Positions 13,948 to 22,480 of a stretch of 32,594 nt of DNA are shown here, one piece after another (the stretch's first letter is position 1; each line of letters opens with the position of its first letter). The translations under genes were made by a program, and so were the position numbers. A model generated the notes under the pieces. That model saw nothing but the letters and a program-made list of their open reading frames with translations. It was not told the DNA's origin and ran no database searches. The DNA is taken from the NCBI GenBank assembly GCA_036392795.1, contig DASVXH010000013.1, positions 1-32,594 of the forward strand, read 5' to 3'. Source of the DNA: JARIHD01 sp036392795 (GTDB lineage: Bacteria; Patescibacteriota; Saccharimonadia; Saccharimonadales; UBA4665).

Positions 13948-15879
13948 ATGAAGTACATGGAGGTAGCGGTAGCCGATGCGGCGTTTCATGGCAATGATAC
14001 GCTTACCTATTCTTTCGATACGGCACTTGACCCAGGGATCATAGTGTACGTCCCCTTACGTAATAAGCAAGCATTGGGCGTCGTCATTGCCACCTCCTCC
14101 AAGCCGTCAAACTTCACTGTCAAACCAGTCACTAGCGTTCCGGACCTACCACCCCTCCCAAAGGAAGCCCTTAGTCTTCTTCTGTGGCTCAAGCAATACT
14201 ACCCAAGCCCTTTTGGGGTCATCGCTCAGCACTTCCTGCCACGGCAGTTGCCCAAAAAGGAAGTCAAAGACTGGACTATTGGAAAGTACTCAGTACCTAA
14301 ACTGCCGCCTCTGACAAAAGATCAGCAAGCAGCAATCACCTCTATCAAAGAAACGGGCACTCATCTGCTTCACGGCCAGACCGGTACGGGCAAGACGCGC
14401 GTTTATATCGAATTGGCCAGGCAGAGTATTCGTAATGGCCGTTCGGTGATAGTCCTTACGCCAGAAATCGGATTAACTTCCCAGTTGGAGAGTGATTTTA
14501 GGCATGTTTTTGGAGACAGGGTGATAGTAATCCACTCACAACTCACCGAAGTAACAAAGCAGCGTCTTTGGGTTTCGATCCTCAGACAAAAAGAGCCGCT
14601 CATCGTATTAGGGCCACGATCAGCCCTATTCAGCCCATTGAAAAGTATCGGACTGATTATAGTTGATGAAGCACATGAAACGGCTTACAAACAAGACCAG
14701 GCACCCTACTATCATGCGTCACGGGTTGCCAGCACCTTGGCATTACTCCATAAAGCACCTTTAGTACTTGGCTCGGCAACGCCTCTTATAAGCGATTACT
14801 TCATCGCAAAAGCCAAGGATCTACCGGTTATTGAAATGACTCAAATCGCAAAAAACAGTACCCCTCAGGATGTTAAGATCGATGTTGTCGACTTGCGTGA
14901 TCGAACAAAATTTTCCAAAAAATCATATCTCTCCGATGAACTGATTAAGGCCATGGCAGCCAATATTGCCAGCAAGCAACAGACGCTTCTCTTTTTAAAT
15001 CGCCGGGGCACTGCAAGGGTTATTTTTTGTGAACAATGTGGCTGGCAGGCAGTTTGCCCCCATTGCGATCTACCTCTTGTCTATCATGGAGACTCCCATA
15101 TGATGCGCTGTCATAGCTGCGATTATCACACTAGCAGTCCTACCAGTTGTCCTAATTGTCACAACACGTCTGTAGTTTTTAAGAGTATAGGAACCAAGGC
15201 CATCGTGGATGAGGTAATAAGACTCTTCCCCGAAGCTCGTATTATGCGTTTTGATAATGACAACAAAAAACATGAGCGCATTGAGCAAAATTATGATGCA
15301 GTCCGTAACGGAGAAGTTGATATTTTAATCGGCACGCAAACCCTCGCCAAAGGCCTCGATTTACCCTTGCTTAGTCTCGTGGGCATTATTATTGCCGATA
15401 CCAGTCTCTACTTTCCAGACTTCAGCGCTGAGGAGCGTACCTATCAGCTCCTCAGCCAGGTAATTGGGCGCGTTGGGAGAGGCCACCAGCGGAGCCACGT
15501 CATTGTGCAAACCTACGCACCAGAAAGTCCTTTACTAAAAGCCATCGTTACCAAAAATTGGGATACTTTCTACAAAAAGCAGATCACCGAGCGGAAAAGT
15601 TTTCTCTTCCCGCCGTTTTGCTACCTCCTTAAGCTCACCTGCCGACGCGCGACCGTCGCAGGTGCCGAAAAAGCCGCCCGCAGTTTAGCTCAAAAGCTGA
15701 GCGAATCGTCACTACGAATCATCATCGAAGGCCCAGCGCCCGCATTTCATGAAAAAGCACAAAACAAATATCAATGGCAACTTGTCATCAAGGCCAAAGA
15801 CCGCCTAGAACTCCTTAAAGTTATTAGGTCGCTTCCCAGTGGCTGGCACTATGACATTGACCCGATGAATCTGCTCTAA
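13948..15879 (+). CDS. priA: Primosomal helicase PriA
   Basis: PriA is the 3'-5' helicase that reloads the replisome at stalled forks. The 643-residue protein has an N-terminal 3'-DNA-binding domain, Walker A HGQTGTGKT, the DEAH-type box IVDEAHETAYKQD, and helicase motif LFLNRRG. The zinc-binding insert has four CxxC pairs: CEQC, CPHC, CHSC, CPNC. The C-terminal helicase half (IGTQTLAKGLD, QVIGRVGRG) follows. It is about 90 residues shorter than E. coli PriA: only about 25 residues separate the first domain from the helicase, so the winged-helix domain appears to be missing. I chose the ATG at 13948 because the upstream ATG lies inside the -10 box. def follows 41 nt later with its own -10. 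Confidence 0.95.
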   Translation: MKYMEVAVADAAFHGNDTLTYSFDTALDPGIIVYVPLRNKQALGVVIATSSKPSNFTVKPVTSVPDLPPLPKEALSLLLWLKQYYPSPFGVIAQHFLPRQLPKKEVKDWTIGKYSVPKLPPLTKDQQAAITSIKETGTHLLHGQTGTGKTRVYIELARQSIRNGRSVIVLTPEIGLTSQLESDFRHVFGDRVIVIHSQLTEVTKQRLWVSILRQKEPLIVLGPRSALFSPLKSIGLIIVDEAHETAYKQDQAPYYHASRVASTLALLHKAPLVLGSATPLISDYFIAKAKDLPVIEMTQIAKNSTPQDVKIDVVDLRDRTKFSKKSYLSDELIKAMAANIASKQQTLLFLNRRGTARVIFCEQCGWQAVCPHCDLPLVYHGDSHMMRCHSCDYHTSSPTSCPNCHNTSVVFKSIGTKAIVDEVIRLFPEARIMRFDNDNKKHERIEQNYDAVRNGEVDILIGTQTLAKGLDLPLLSLVGIIIADTSLYFPDFSAEERTYQLLSQVIGRVGRGHQRSHVIVQTYAPESPLLKAIVTKNWDTFYKKQITERKSFLFPPFCYLLKLTCRRATVAGAEKAARSLAQKLSESSLRIIIEGPAPAFHEKAQNKYQWQLVIKAKDRLELLKVIRSLPSGWHYDIDPMNLL

Positions 15880-15906
15880 CCACTGTTTTTACAGGCTCAG
15901 ATAAGC

Positions 15907-15912
15907 TATACT
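15907..15912 (+). promoter_or_regulatory. -10 element of def, leaderless type
   Basis: TATACT lies 8 nt before the def ATG and no SD is present. The -35 region is a T-run without a good match to consensus. Confidence 0.5.
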
Positions 15913-15920
15913 GACCAGTA

Positions 15921-16493
15921 ATGAATAAAGATGACATCATAACTCTGCCAAATATTCATTTGCGCGAACGCTCCAAAAAGGTCGGTCTCGTCGATGAAAA
16001 GATAAAAAAAATTATTCAGGACATGCAAGCAGCCACCCTTGATTGGGAGGCAAGCCGTGACCATGAAGTTGGTGTCGCATTGGCCGCGATCCAAGTCGAT
16101 ATTCATCTGAGAATTGTCGTAGTACGTAATAATTTTGACAACAAGGATGACAAGAGTTTCACCGTTCTCATCAATCCGGAAATAACCAAGTACGAAGGTA
16201 AGGTTGAACACGATTATGAGGGCTGTCTAAGCATCAAGGATGTCTACGGTCGCGTCCCCCGTCACAGCAAGGTTCGTGTCAAGGCGCAAGATCAGAATGG
16301 ACGCTTTTTCAGAATCACCGCTGAAGGCTTTCTGGCACGCGTCATGCAACACGAGATTGACCACACAAACGGCATCGTTTTTATCGACCGCATCAAGAAC
16401 GACAAAACCGCCTTCTATAAGCTACTCGACGATGGCAAACTGGAAAGCATAGATTATGAAAAACACATCAAAGACAATAGTATTCTTTGGTAG
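15921..16493 (+). CDS. def: Peptide deformylase
   Basis: The enzyme removes the formyl group from N-terminal formyl-methionine. The 190-residue protein has the three signature motifs: GVALAAIQ at 51-58, EGCLS with metal ligand C102, and QHEIDH with H144, E145 and H148. The spacing is that of classical deformylases. The 3' end overlaps the start of fmt by 38 nt, so formylation and deformylation are coupled in expression. Upstream it has a -10 element 8 nt before the ATG and no SD. Confidence 0.97.
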   Translation: MNKDDIITLPNIHLRERSKKVGLVDEKIKKIIQDMQAATLDWEASRDHEVGVALAAIQVDIHLRIVVVRNNFDNKDDKSFTVLINPEITKYEGKVEHDYEGCLSIKDVYGRVPRHSKVRVKAQDQNGRFFRITAEGFLARVMQHEIDHTNGIVFIDRIKNDKTAFYKLLDDGKLESIDYEKHIKDNSILW

Positions 16494-17391
16494 CGGTCCG
16501 GTTGCCGCCAAAAGCCTTGAGCTCTTGCTCCAACACATTTCTATTGAGGTTGTAATTACCAAACCTCGGCTCAAGCATCACAAAGGTGATGTGCCCGTTC
16601 TTGAACTCGCAGAAAGGCTAGGCATCCCTGTAATGACGGCCGTTGACAAACGATCACTAGATGAACTATTTGCATCGGATCCGGCTAAGAGTGAACTGGC
16701 AATTCTTATTGATTTTGGAATTATTGTCTCTCAAAAAGTGATCGACTATTTTTCCCGAGGAATTATTAATAGCCACTTTTCTTTATTGCCCGAATGGCGC
16801 GGGGCAGATCCAATCAGCTTTTCTATCCTGGGAGGCCAAAAGAAAACAGGAGTCAGCCTTATGCTTCTGACTGCCGGGATGGACGAAGGGCCCCTACTTG
16901 CACAGGCTGACTACGACATGGAGCCCAGAATAACCACCCCAGCACTAACTGCTGACCTAATTGAGCTCAGTGACCTGGCGCTACGAGAGATCATTCCCCT
17001 GTATCTAGATGGGCAGATTGTACCAATGGATCAAATGCAGGCCACCATCAGTGACAGCGTAGAACCGACTTACTCTCGAAAACTTACAAAGTCCGACGGT
17101 ATCATTGATTGGCATAAATCAGCCAGTCAAATAGAGCGAGAGATTCGAGCATTCATCGAATGGCCCAAGACTCGTACTAAATTCGGCAATATTGATGTAA
17201 TTATAACTGCAGCGAGCACAATTACTTCTTCTGGAACTGTCGGCCAGCCAACAATTATCAACAAAAAACCCGTTGTATTTTGCGGCAAGGACGCGCTAGT
17301 TATTGAAAAAATTAAACCTGCTGGCAAAAAAGAAATGACCGGCGAAGCATTCCTCGCCGGCTATAAATCCATTTTCTTAGCCAAATCCTAG
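16456..17391 (+). CDS. fmt: Methionyl-tRNA formyltransferase
   Basis: The enzyme formylates Met-tRNA for initiation. The 311-residue protein has the N-terminal folate-dependent transferase domain with catalytic N105, H107 and D143: motifs INSHFSLLPEWRGADPI near 104-120 and GMDEGPLLAQ near 141-150. The C-terminal tRNA-binding domain follows (YSRKLTKSDGIIDW, IRAFIEWPKTRT). The start lies inside the def gene, and the N-terminal beta-strand TIVFFGSGPVAAKSLELL supports this start. The stop codon overlaps that of the convergent DUF5663 gene in the shared palindrome CTAG (17388-17391). Confidence 0.96.
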   Translation: MKNTSKTIVFFGSGPVAAKSLELLLQHISIEVVITKPRLKHHKGDVPVLELAERLGIPVMTAVDKRSLDELFASDPAKSELAILIDFGIIVSQKVIDYFSRGIINSHFSLLPEWRGADPISFSILGGQKKTGVSLMLLTAGMDEGPLLAQADYDMEPRITTPALTADLIELSDLALREIIPLYLDGQIVPMDQMQATISDSVEPTYSRKLTKSDGIIDWHKSASQIEREIRAFIEWPKTRTKFGNIDVIITAASTITSSGTVGQPTIINKKPVVFCGKDALVIEKIKPAGKKEMTGEAFLAGYKSIFLAKS

Positions 17392-18119
17392 GCAGCCAGA
17401 CCAGAGTCATCCTTGGTCGGAGGTTGCTGAGGATCTGCTGTCGGGATGGCGCTCTGCGGATCCTGCGGAGTAAAGGACTGCTGTGACGGATGACCGCCAG
17501 GCTGGGGTTGAGACTGAGCCTGCTGTTGATATGCCGGAGGCTGGGGCTGTGACCACTGACCACCCATAGGTTGCTGTGGAGGATATCCTTGAGCTGGAGT
17601 GGGGTGCCCATAGCCATACTGTGGAGTGGGTACTGGCGGCTGAGTAGGATAAGGCTGCATCGGCATCTGAGGGGACATTGCGTATTGTCCGTTTTGGCCA
17701 GGCATCGGTTGGGCTGCGACAGCAGGACCCGCGTAGGGTTGACCGGGCTGTGGTTGAGCGTACTGCGGAGCCATTTGGGGCTGAGCAGTAGGCATCCCCA
17801 TTCCTCCTTGCTGGCTTGAGGCTACAATCTGAGGCGCAACCTGCTTGATCTCGGTCTTAAGCTTCTCAAACTCGGCAGCAACAACGTCTTTATAGTTAGG
17901 AAAGTTAGTCTCCAGCCACTGTAGAGCACCAGCTTCGTCGTTACGATTAATAAACTCTTCAAACTCATTCAGCTGCGCGTCACTCATTTGCTTGGCCAAC
18001 TCCATCCCAACACGCATTTCGAGCGTCTCGTAAATATGAGCCAGCATCCGCTTCTTTTCTTCGGGTGGCAAAATACCAAGACCGAGCTCTTGCAGTAAGT
18101 TGTCGTCTAGCTTAATCAT
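17388..18119 (-). CDS. DUF5663 protein with Pro/Gln-rich tail
   Basis: The N-terminal 100 residues form a helical domain: LDDNLLQELGLGILPPEEKKRM near 3-24, then LAHIYETLEMRVGMELA and ALQWLETNFPNYKDVVAAEF. I recognise this as the DUF5663 type common in CPR genomes. From about residue 105 to the end, 140 residues are low complexity, rich in Pro, Gln, Gly, Met and Tyr (PTAQPQMAPQYAQPQPG, YPPQQPMGGQWSQ). No signal peptide or membrane segment is visible. The function is unknown; such tails often mediate weak multivalent binding. A good SD (AAGGAGT) and an extended -10 precede it. Confidence 0.85.
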   Translation of the reverse strand: MIKLDDNLLQELGLGILPPEEKKRMLAHIYETLEMRVGMELAKQMSDAQLNEFEEFINRNDEAGALQWLETNFPNYKDVVAAEFEKLKTEIKQVAPQIVASSQQGGMGMPTAQPQMAPQYAQPQPGQPYAGPAVAAQPMPGQNGQYAMSPQMPMQPYPTQPPVPTPQYGYGHPTPAQGYPPQQPMGGQWSQPQPPAYQQQAQSQPQPGGHPSQQSFTPQDPQSAIPTADPQQPPTKDDSGLAA

Positions 18120-18143
18120 TGTGGGTATTTACTCCTTATTTCT

Positions 18144-18152
18144 ATTGTAGCA
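18144..18152 (-). promoter_or_regulatory. Extended -10 promoter of the DUF5663 gene
   Basis: TGC-TACAAT on the minus strand (18152-18144) is an extended -10 element. The -35 region is poor. The start codon is 24 nt downstream, with SD AAGGAGT between. Confidence 0.5.
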
Positions 18153-18211
18153 CGCGCTTTACTATCAGGACGATACCATACGCAAGACCATCAGAACAAT
18201 AATTTTATTAT

Positions 18212-19972
18212 CTACAAGGTGCGCGCTTGCGTTTGGCGAGTAAAGAACTCTAGTCGGTCACCTTCTTGGAGTTCAAGCCGACTCGCGGTTGCCAGGCTTA
18301 CACCACACATCTCGCCTTCCTGTACTTCTTTAGCATCCTGAGGGCCACGCTTGAGATTCGTCACCTCCACTTCAGCGAGCTGCTCTTTATCACGCAGCAC
18401 TTTGGCAAAGGCAGGAACAACCAATTTGCCCTTTGTAACCTCCCCACCACAAATAACTTCAGTCTTAGTTGTTTTAAACACAGCTTTTACTACTAGACGT
18501 CCTGTTTCGGTTTCAATCACTTCGGGGGATAAAAGTTTGGTAAGCTCGTCGCGAACATCATCTATTAGCTCGTAAATAACTTTGTAGAGGCGGATACTTG
18601 CCTTATCCCGGCTTGCCAAACGTTTAATATTGGTCGGCGCATCTACATTGAAGCCGTAGATAACAGCCCCACTGGTCGCTGCACGATGCACATCATTTTC
18701 GGTGACCGCGCCAACACCAGAGCTAATAATATGAACAGCAACTTCATCGGTATCGAGTGCCTTTAGACTGTCGATCACCGAGGTCAATGAACCCTGGACG
18801 TCAGCCCGGACGATAATATTAAGCTCTTGCATTTGATTACTGCGGTTAATAATGCGAATAAGTTCGCTACTACTCATATTATTGCGCAGCGACGATCCCT
18901 GCTTTTGAGAAGCATTTTGCTCCGCTATTTGCCGAGCTATCTTTTCATTTTCGACAACATTGAACTCGTCACCGAATTCTGGCAAAGCCTTAAAGCCAGT
19001 AATGGCAACAGGGGTAGAAGGAGTAGCTTGCCTTAAAAGGCTTCCATCAGAAGCTTGAAGGGTACGAATCTTGGCATATGTTGTACCAGCTACAATAAAG
19101 TCGCCTGATTTCAAGGTTCCTTCCTCAATCAAGGCGTGAGCAGTTGGACCCTTGCCTTGTTCCAGATGCGATTCAATAATCAAACCGGTGGCAGCCCCTT
19201 CAGTATCGGCACGAAAGTCTTCGACGTCAGTTACGAGCAGAATCATATCCAAAAGATTATCTATGCCCTGTTTAGTCTTGGCCGATACTTCGACAATAAC
19301 CGTATCGCCGCCCCACTCTTCTGGCAGTAGGTCTTGCTCCGACAGCTGTTGTTTCACACGATTGGCGTCTGCGCCTTCTTTATCAATCTTGTTTAGGGCG
19401 ACAATCATCTTGACTCCGGCCTTACGTGCAAAACGGATTGCCTCTAGAGTCTGAGGTTTAATACCGTCATCGGCGGCAACCACAATCACGGCAATATCGG
19501 TCAGATGGGCACCATGCTCGCGAATTGCCGCAAAGGCTTCATGTCCTGGCGTATCCAAGAAAGTTATCGCCCTCTTACCGTGTTTTATTTGATAAGCGGA
19601 AATATGCTGGGTTATACCACCCGCTTCTCCTTTTGCCACCTGCGCGCCGCGAATAGCATCAAGCAAACTGGTCTTGCCGTGATCTACGTGTCCCATTACG
19701 GCTACAACCGGGGGGCGTGGCACGGCAGTCTCACTATGCTCCTGCTTTTTGGTGCGGACGACAGGTTCGTCCTGAGCTTTCTTTGTGAGCTGCACATCCA
19801 GGCCCAGCTCTTCAACAATAATCTGAGCGGTATCAAAATCGATCCGCTCATTTATTGTTGCCATAACTCCGTTTTTTAGCAACTCACCAATCAGGCGAGT
19901 AGCCGGCAGCATCAGCTTCTCGGCGAGAGTGCCGACAGTAATCATATCTTCGATTTCGATGGTACGAGCCAT
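18212..19972 (-). CDS. infB: Translation initiation factor IF-2
   Basis: IF-2 is the GTPase that places initiator tRNA on the 30S subunit. The 586-residue protein has one short IF2_N domain (residues 9-55), then the G domain: G1 GHVDHGKTSLLDAIR near 94-108, G3 DTPGHEAF, G4 NKIDK. Domains II, III and IV follow, with NIIVRADVQGSL and SSGVGAVTENDV in the C2-proximal part. It is among the shorter IF-2s because the long variable N-terminal region (several hundred residues in E. coli) is absent. A strong SD (AGGAGG) precedes the ATG, and rpsA lies 34 nt upstream, so rpsA-infB is probably one transcript. The usual neighbours nusA and rbfA are not present. Confidence 0.97.
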   Translation of the reverse strand: MARTIEIEDMITVGTLAEKLMLPATRLIGELLKNGVMATINERIDFDTAQIIVEELGLDVQLTKKAQDEPVVRTKKQEHSETAVPRPPVVAVMGHVDHGKTSLLDAIRGAQVAKGEAGGITQHISAYQIKHGKRAITFLDTPGHEAFAAIREHGAHLTDIAVIVVAADDGIKPQTLEAIRFARKAGVKMIVALNKIDKEGADANRVKQQLSEQDLLPEEWGGDTVIVEVSAKTKQGIDNLLDMILLVTDVEDFRADTEGAATGLIIESHLEQGKGPTAHALIEEGTLKSGDFIVAGTTYAKIRTLQASDGSLLRQATPSTPVAITGFKALPEFGDEFNVVENEKIARQIAEQNASQKQGSSLRNNMSSSELIRIINRSNQMQELNIIVRADVQGSLTSVIDSLKALDTDEVAVHIISSGVGAVTENDVHRAATSGAVIYGFNVDAPTNIKRLASRDKASIRLYKVIYELIDDVRDELTKLLSPEVIETETGRLVVKAVFKTTKTEVICGGEVTKGKLVVPAFAKVLRDKEQLAEVEVTNLKRGPQDAKEVQEGEMCGVSLATASRLELQEGDRLEFFTRQTQARTL

Positions 19973-20006
19973 AGGTCAGCACCTCCTCTTGCCGATTAAC
20001 TAGTAA

Positions 20007-21071
20007 CTATTTAGCGCTTTTTAGGCTTAAAGCAATTTTGCGCGCATCAGTGTCGATGTCGAGAACTTTGAATTGCTTCTTTTCGTTGAGCTTAAAGATC
20101 TGCTGCGGGTCAACAGTTTCGTCATCGCTCATTTCCGACACATGCACAAGGGCTTCTACGCTAGGCGAAAGCTGCACAAATGCACCAAAAGGTGTGATGC
20201 GAGTAATTTTACCTTCGACGATGTCACCCTTACTGAAAGCCTTAACTTCTTTCAACCAAGGATCTTCACTCATCTGCTTAAGACTTAGTGACAAGCGATC
20301 TTTATCGATGGCGATAATTTTAGCCTCAACGGTATCCCCAACCTTAACATAGTTGCGAGGATCTTCCACGCGCTCCCAAGAAATCTCAGAAATGTGGATC
20401 AGACCTTCGATACCCTGAACGTTAACAAATGCACCGAAGTCGATCACGCCAGTGATGACACCTTCGACGACATCGCCCACCTTCAGTTCAGCAAAACGAG
20501 CTTGCATATCGTCTTTGACAGCTTCCTTCTCGGAGAAAATCAGCTTGTTGTCTTTGCGACTAACGTCGAGAATACGAACACGCAGTGGCTTATTGACCAA
20601 GGCATTCAGCTTCTGCAAAATTTCGTCCTTGTCTGCGCCAGATACGCGTGGGTAATGACCGGCAGCCAACTGAGATACGGGCAAGAAGCCGCGAATACCT
20701 TCCAGCTCAACCAAAAGACCACCACGATTAGCGTCGTAAGGGCTAACCTCAATGATCTCTTGAGCCTCGAACACGCGACGGAGTTCGTCCCAGCCCCGGT
20801 CTTTGGCGGCACGTTTCATACTAAGTAAGGCGTAACCTTCCTCAAGCTCAGGATCGATAACGCTTACGGTCACCTTTTGGTCCACTTCCAGGTTTTGACC
20901 GTGACCAATTTCGCGACGCATAACGACGCCGACGCCACTCGCCCCAAGGTCAATCCAGACTTCGTGCTTCTTTACGGAGCTGACTACACCTTCGACGACA
21001 TCGCCCACCTCAAGGTGTTTAACATCGCTGGCAGCGAGCAGCTCATCCATTGTTATAGTTGTTTTTGACAT
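20007..21071 (-). CDS. rpsA: 30S ribosomal protein S1 / S1-domain RNA-binding protein
   Basis: The 354-residue protein has four S1 (OB-fold) repeats. The first is at about 18-90 (GDVVEGVVSSVKKHEVWIDLG), the second, degenerate, at 100-180 (GGLLVELEGIRGFLPVSQL). The third is at 190-260 (GDVVEGVITGVIDFGAFVNV) and the fourth at 275-350 (GDIVEGKITRITPFGAFVQL). S1 binds mRNA at the 30S subunit and helps initiation. Six-repeat S1 occurs in E. coli, while four repeats are usual in Gram-positives and small genomes. I start at the ATG at 21071 (MSKTTITMDELL), because an AAGGAGG stands 10 nt upstream. A longer in-frame start at 21134 lies before this SD and almost at the transcription start. infB follows in the same direction. 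Confidence 0.92.
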   Translation of the reverse strand: MSKTTITMDELLAASDVKHLEVGDVVEGVVSSVKKHEVWIDLGASGVGVVMRREIGHGQNLEVDQKVTVSVIDPELEEGYALLSMKRAAKDRGWDELRRVFEAQEIIEVSPYDANRGGLLVELEGIRGFLPVSQLAAGHYPRVSGADKDEILQKLNALVNKPLRVRILDVSRKDNKLIFSEKEAVKDDMQARFAELKVGDVVEGVITGVIDFGAFVNVQGIEGLIHISEISWERVEDPRNYVKVGDTVEAKIIAIDKDRLSLSLKQMSEDPWLKEVKAFSKGDIVEGKITRITPFGAFVQLSPSVEALVHVSEMSDDETVDPQQIFKLNEKKQFKVLDIDTDARKIALSLKSAK

Positions 21072-21149
21072 GTTTTCCATGCCTCCTTCGTAATGTATTT
21101 TCTGTCGGTACATTTGTGGCACACACAAACACACCGCAAGATTACCTCT

Positions 21150-21178
21150 ATTATACCGGTTTTAGCTTCTCTGGTCAA
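21150..21178 (-). promoter_or_regulatory. Strong promoter of rpsA-infB
   Basis: TTGACC (21173-21178) and a perfect TATAAT (21150-21155) on the minus strand, 17-nt spacer. The leader is about 72 nt. It stands back to back with the promoter of the ROK kinase gene. Confidence 0.8.
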
Positions 21179-21203
21179 AACAGATGAATGAAAGCAGTGC
21201 TCG

Positions 21204-21212
21204 TGCTACACT
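21204..21212 (+). promoter_or_regulatory. Extended -10 of the ROK kinase gene, leaderless type
   Basis: TGC-TACACT ends 6 nt before the ATG at 21219. No SD is present, and the -35 region is weak. Confidence 0.5.
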
Positions 21213-21218
21213 AGGACT

Positions 21219-22037
21219 ATGTATTTGGGGATAGATATTGGGGGCACTAAGACGCTTGTTGCAGTTCTAAACGACAAGGGTACCGTGACTGAAAGTTTCC
21301 GCTTTCCGACCCCTAAAAATTACCTATCATTTTTGAAAGAATTGGCAGTCAACGTTGCTAATTTGTCTACAGAAAAATTCCGTGCTGTGGGAGCCGCCGC
21401 GCCGGGCACTATCGACCGCACAAAGGGCATGGCCCTCGATTTTGGGAATCTACCTTGGCACGATGTACCCCTGAAGAATGACTTAAAAAAAATGTTCAAC
21501 TGCCCTGCTGTTGTAGAAAATGATGCAAACCTAGCTGGATTAGCCGAGGCAAGGCTGTTGCCGGAATATGATTGTGTACTCTATGTGACGATTAGTACCG
21601 GGATTGGCACAGGCATCATAACTAAAGGTAAGATCGATCCTGAGCTCGCTGACTCAGAAGGCGGACACATCCTTCTTGAATACAATAACAAACTACAAAA
21701 ATGGGAAAGCTTCGCTTCCGGCAAGGCCATTGTTCGGCGCTACGGCAAGCGTGCCGGCGAAATAACCAGCAAAACTATCTGGAAAGAGATATCTCATAAT
21801 CTGGCGATCGGACTTTACGATCTAATTGCCTTTGTTCAACCCGACGTGGTAGTGCTTGGAGGGGGTGTATCAACTTACTTTGATCATTTCAAAGAGCCAT
21901 TAAATGATGAACTCAGGCGGTTCGAGACCCCCTTAACTCCAATACCACCTATAAAAAAAGCACAACAGCCAGAAGAAGCGGTCATTTTTGGCTGCTACTT
22001 ACTTGCCAAGGAACTCAATGAACAAATTAATAAATAA
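21219..22037 (+). CDS. ROK-family sugar kinase (glucokinase-like)
   Basis: The protein probably phosphorylates a hexose or N-acetylhexosamine with ATP. The 272-residue sequence has the phosphate 1 motif GIDIGGTKT at 4-12, ENDAN with putative catalytic D102 at 100-104, a glycine-rich ISTGIGTGII stretch at 125-134, and EGGH with H150. Near residue 215 the adenosine motif reads VVVLGGGVST. The family's zinc-binding CxCGxxGC segment after the EGGH motif is missing (here HILLEYNNKLQKWESFASG), so this is a shortened ROK enzyme and the substrate cannot be named. The gene seems leaderless; the last 20 nt overlap the next gene. A ROK repressor role is unlikely, since there is no N-terminal HTH. Confidence 0.88.
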   Translation: MYLGIDIGGTKTLVAVLNDKGTVTESFRFPTPKNYLSFLKELAVNVANLSTEKFRAVGAAAPGTIDRTKGMALDFGNLPWHDVPLKNDLKKMFNCPAVVENDANLAGLAEARLLPEYDCVLYVTISTGIGTGIITKGKIDPELADSEGGHILLEYNNKLQKWESFASGKAIVRRYGKRAGEITSKTIWKEISHNLAIGLYDLIAFVQPDVVVLGGGVSTYFDHFKEPLNDELRRFETPLTPIPPIKKAQQPEEAVIFGCYLLAKELNEQINK

Positions 22038-22470
22038 GTTAGTGGCGGCTTACCCTCAATTTACTTTTGTCAAAGGAACGCAAGCCCATTGGTCGCCACA
22101 AGATAAAAAGGTAGTGTACGAACGCAGCAATGCCGAAGAGGCCACATGGACGCTGCTGCATGAACTAGGTCATGCCTTGTTAGATCATCAAAGCTATCAA
22201 AGTGATGCCCACTTACTGCAAAAGGAGATTGGCGCCTGGCAGCAGGCACGTGCTCTGGCCTTTGAAAACGACATTCGTATAGATGAGGGCTACATCGAAG
22301 ACTGCCTAGACACCTACAAGGACTGGATCTATAAAAGAAGTACCTGCCCTACGTGCAGCATGCATGGCCTACAGCAACGCGTGGATCGATATAACTGCCT
22401 TAATTGCAAAACTACCTGGAAGGTCAGTTCTGCGCGTTTTTGTCGTCCATACAGGCTTACGCAGACTTAA
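22018..22470 (+). CDS. HExxH metallopeptidase (ImmA/IrrE-like) with C-terminal zinc ribbon
   Basis: The 150-residue protein has a zinc-peptidase motif in TLLHELGHALLDH (HELGH at 48-52), followed about 18 residues later by an acidic KEIGAWQQA segment (E70) that could supply the third ligand, as in ImmA/IrrE-type peptidases. The C-terminus has two CxxC pairs (C110/C113 and C127/C130) around RVDRYNCLNC, a zinc ribbon. I start at ATG 22018, inside the end of the ROK gene; a longer in-frame start at 21988 would add residues that look like frame-shadow sequence. ImmA peptidases usually cleave a phage- or element-type repressor, but no such partner is present here. The target is unknown. Confidence 0.8.
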   Translation: MNKLINKLVAAYPQFTFVKGTQAHWSPQDKKVVYERSNAEEATWTLLHELGHALLDHQSYQSDAHLLQKEIGAWQQARALAFENDIRIDEGYIEDCLDTYKDWIYKRSTCPTCSMHGLQQRVDRYNCLNCKTTWKVSSARFCRPYRLTQT

Positions 22471-22480
22471 GTCGCACAGC

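Noticed and set aside
21072..21134. Longer N-terminus of rpsA from an ATG at 21134
   Set aside because: It would start upstream of the strong SD, nearly at the transcription start, and adds 21 residues unlike S1.
21988..22017. Longer start of the HExxH peptidase at 21988
   Set aside because: The added residues are a shifted reading of the ROK gene; the ATG at 22018 gives a natural overlap.
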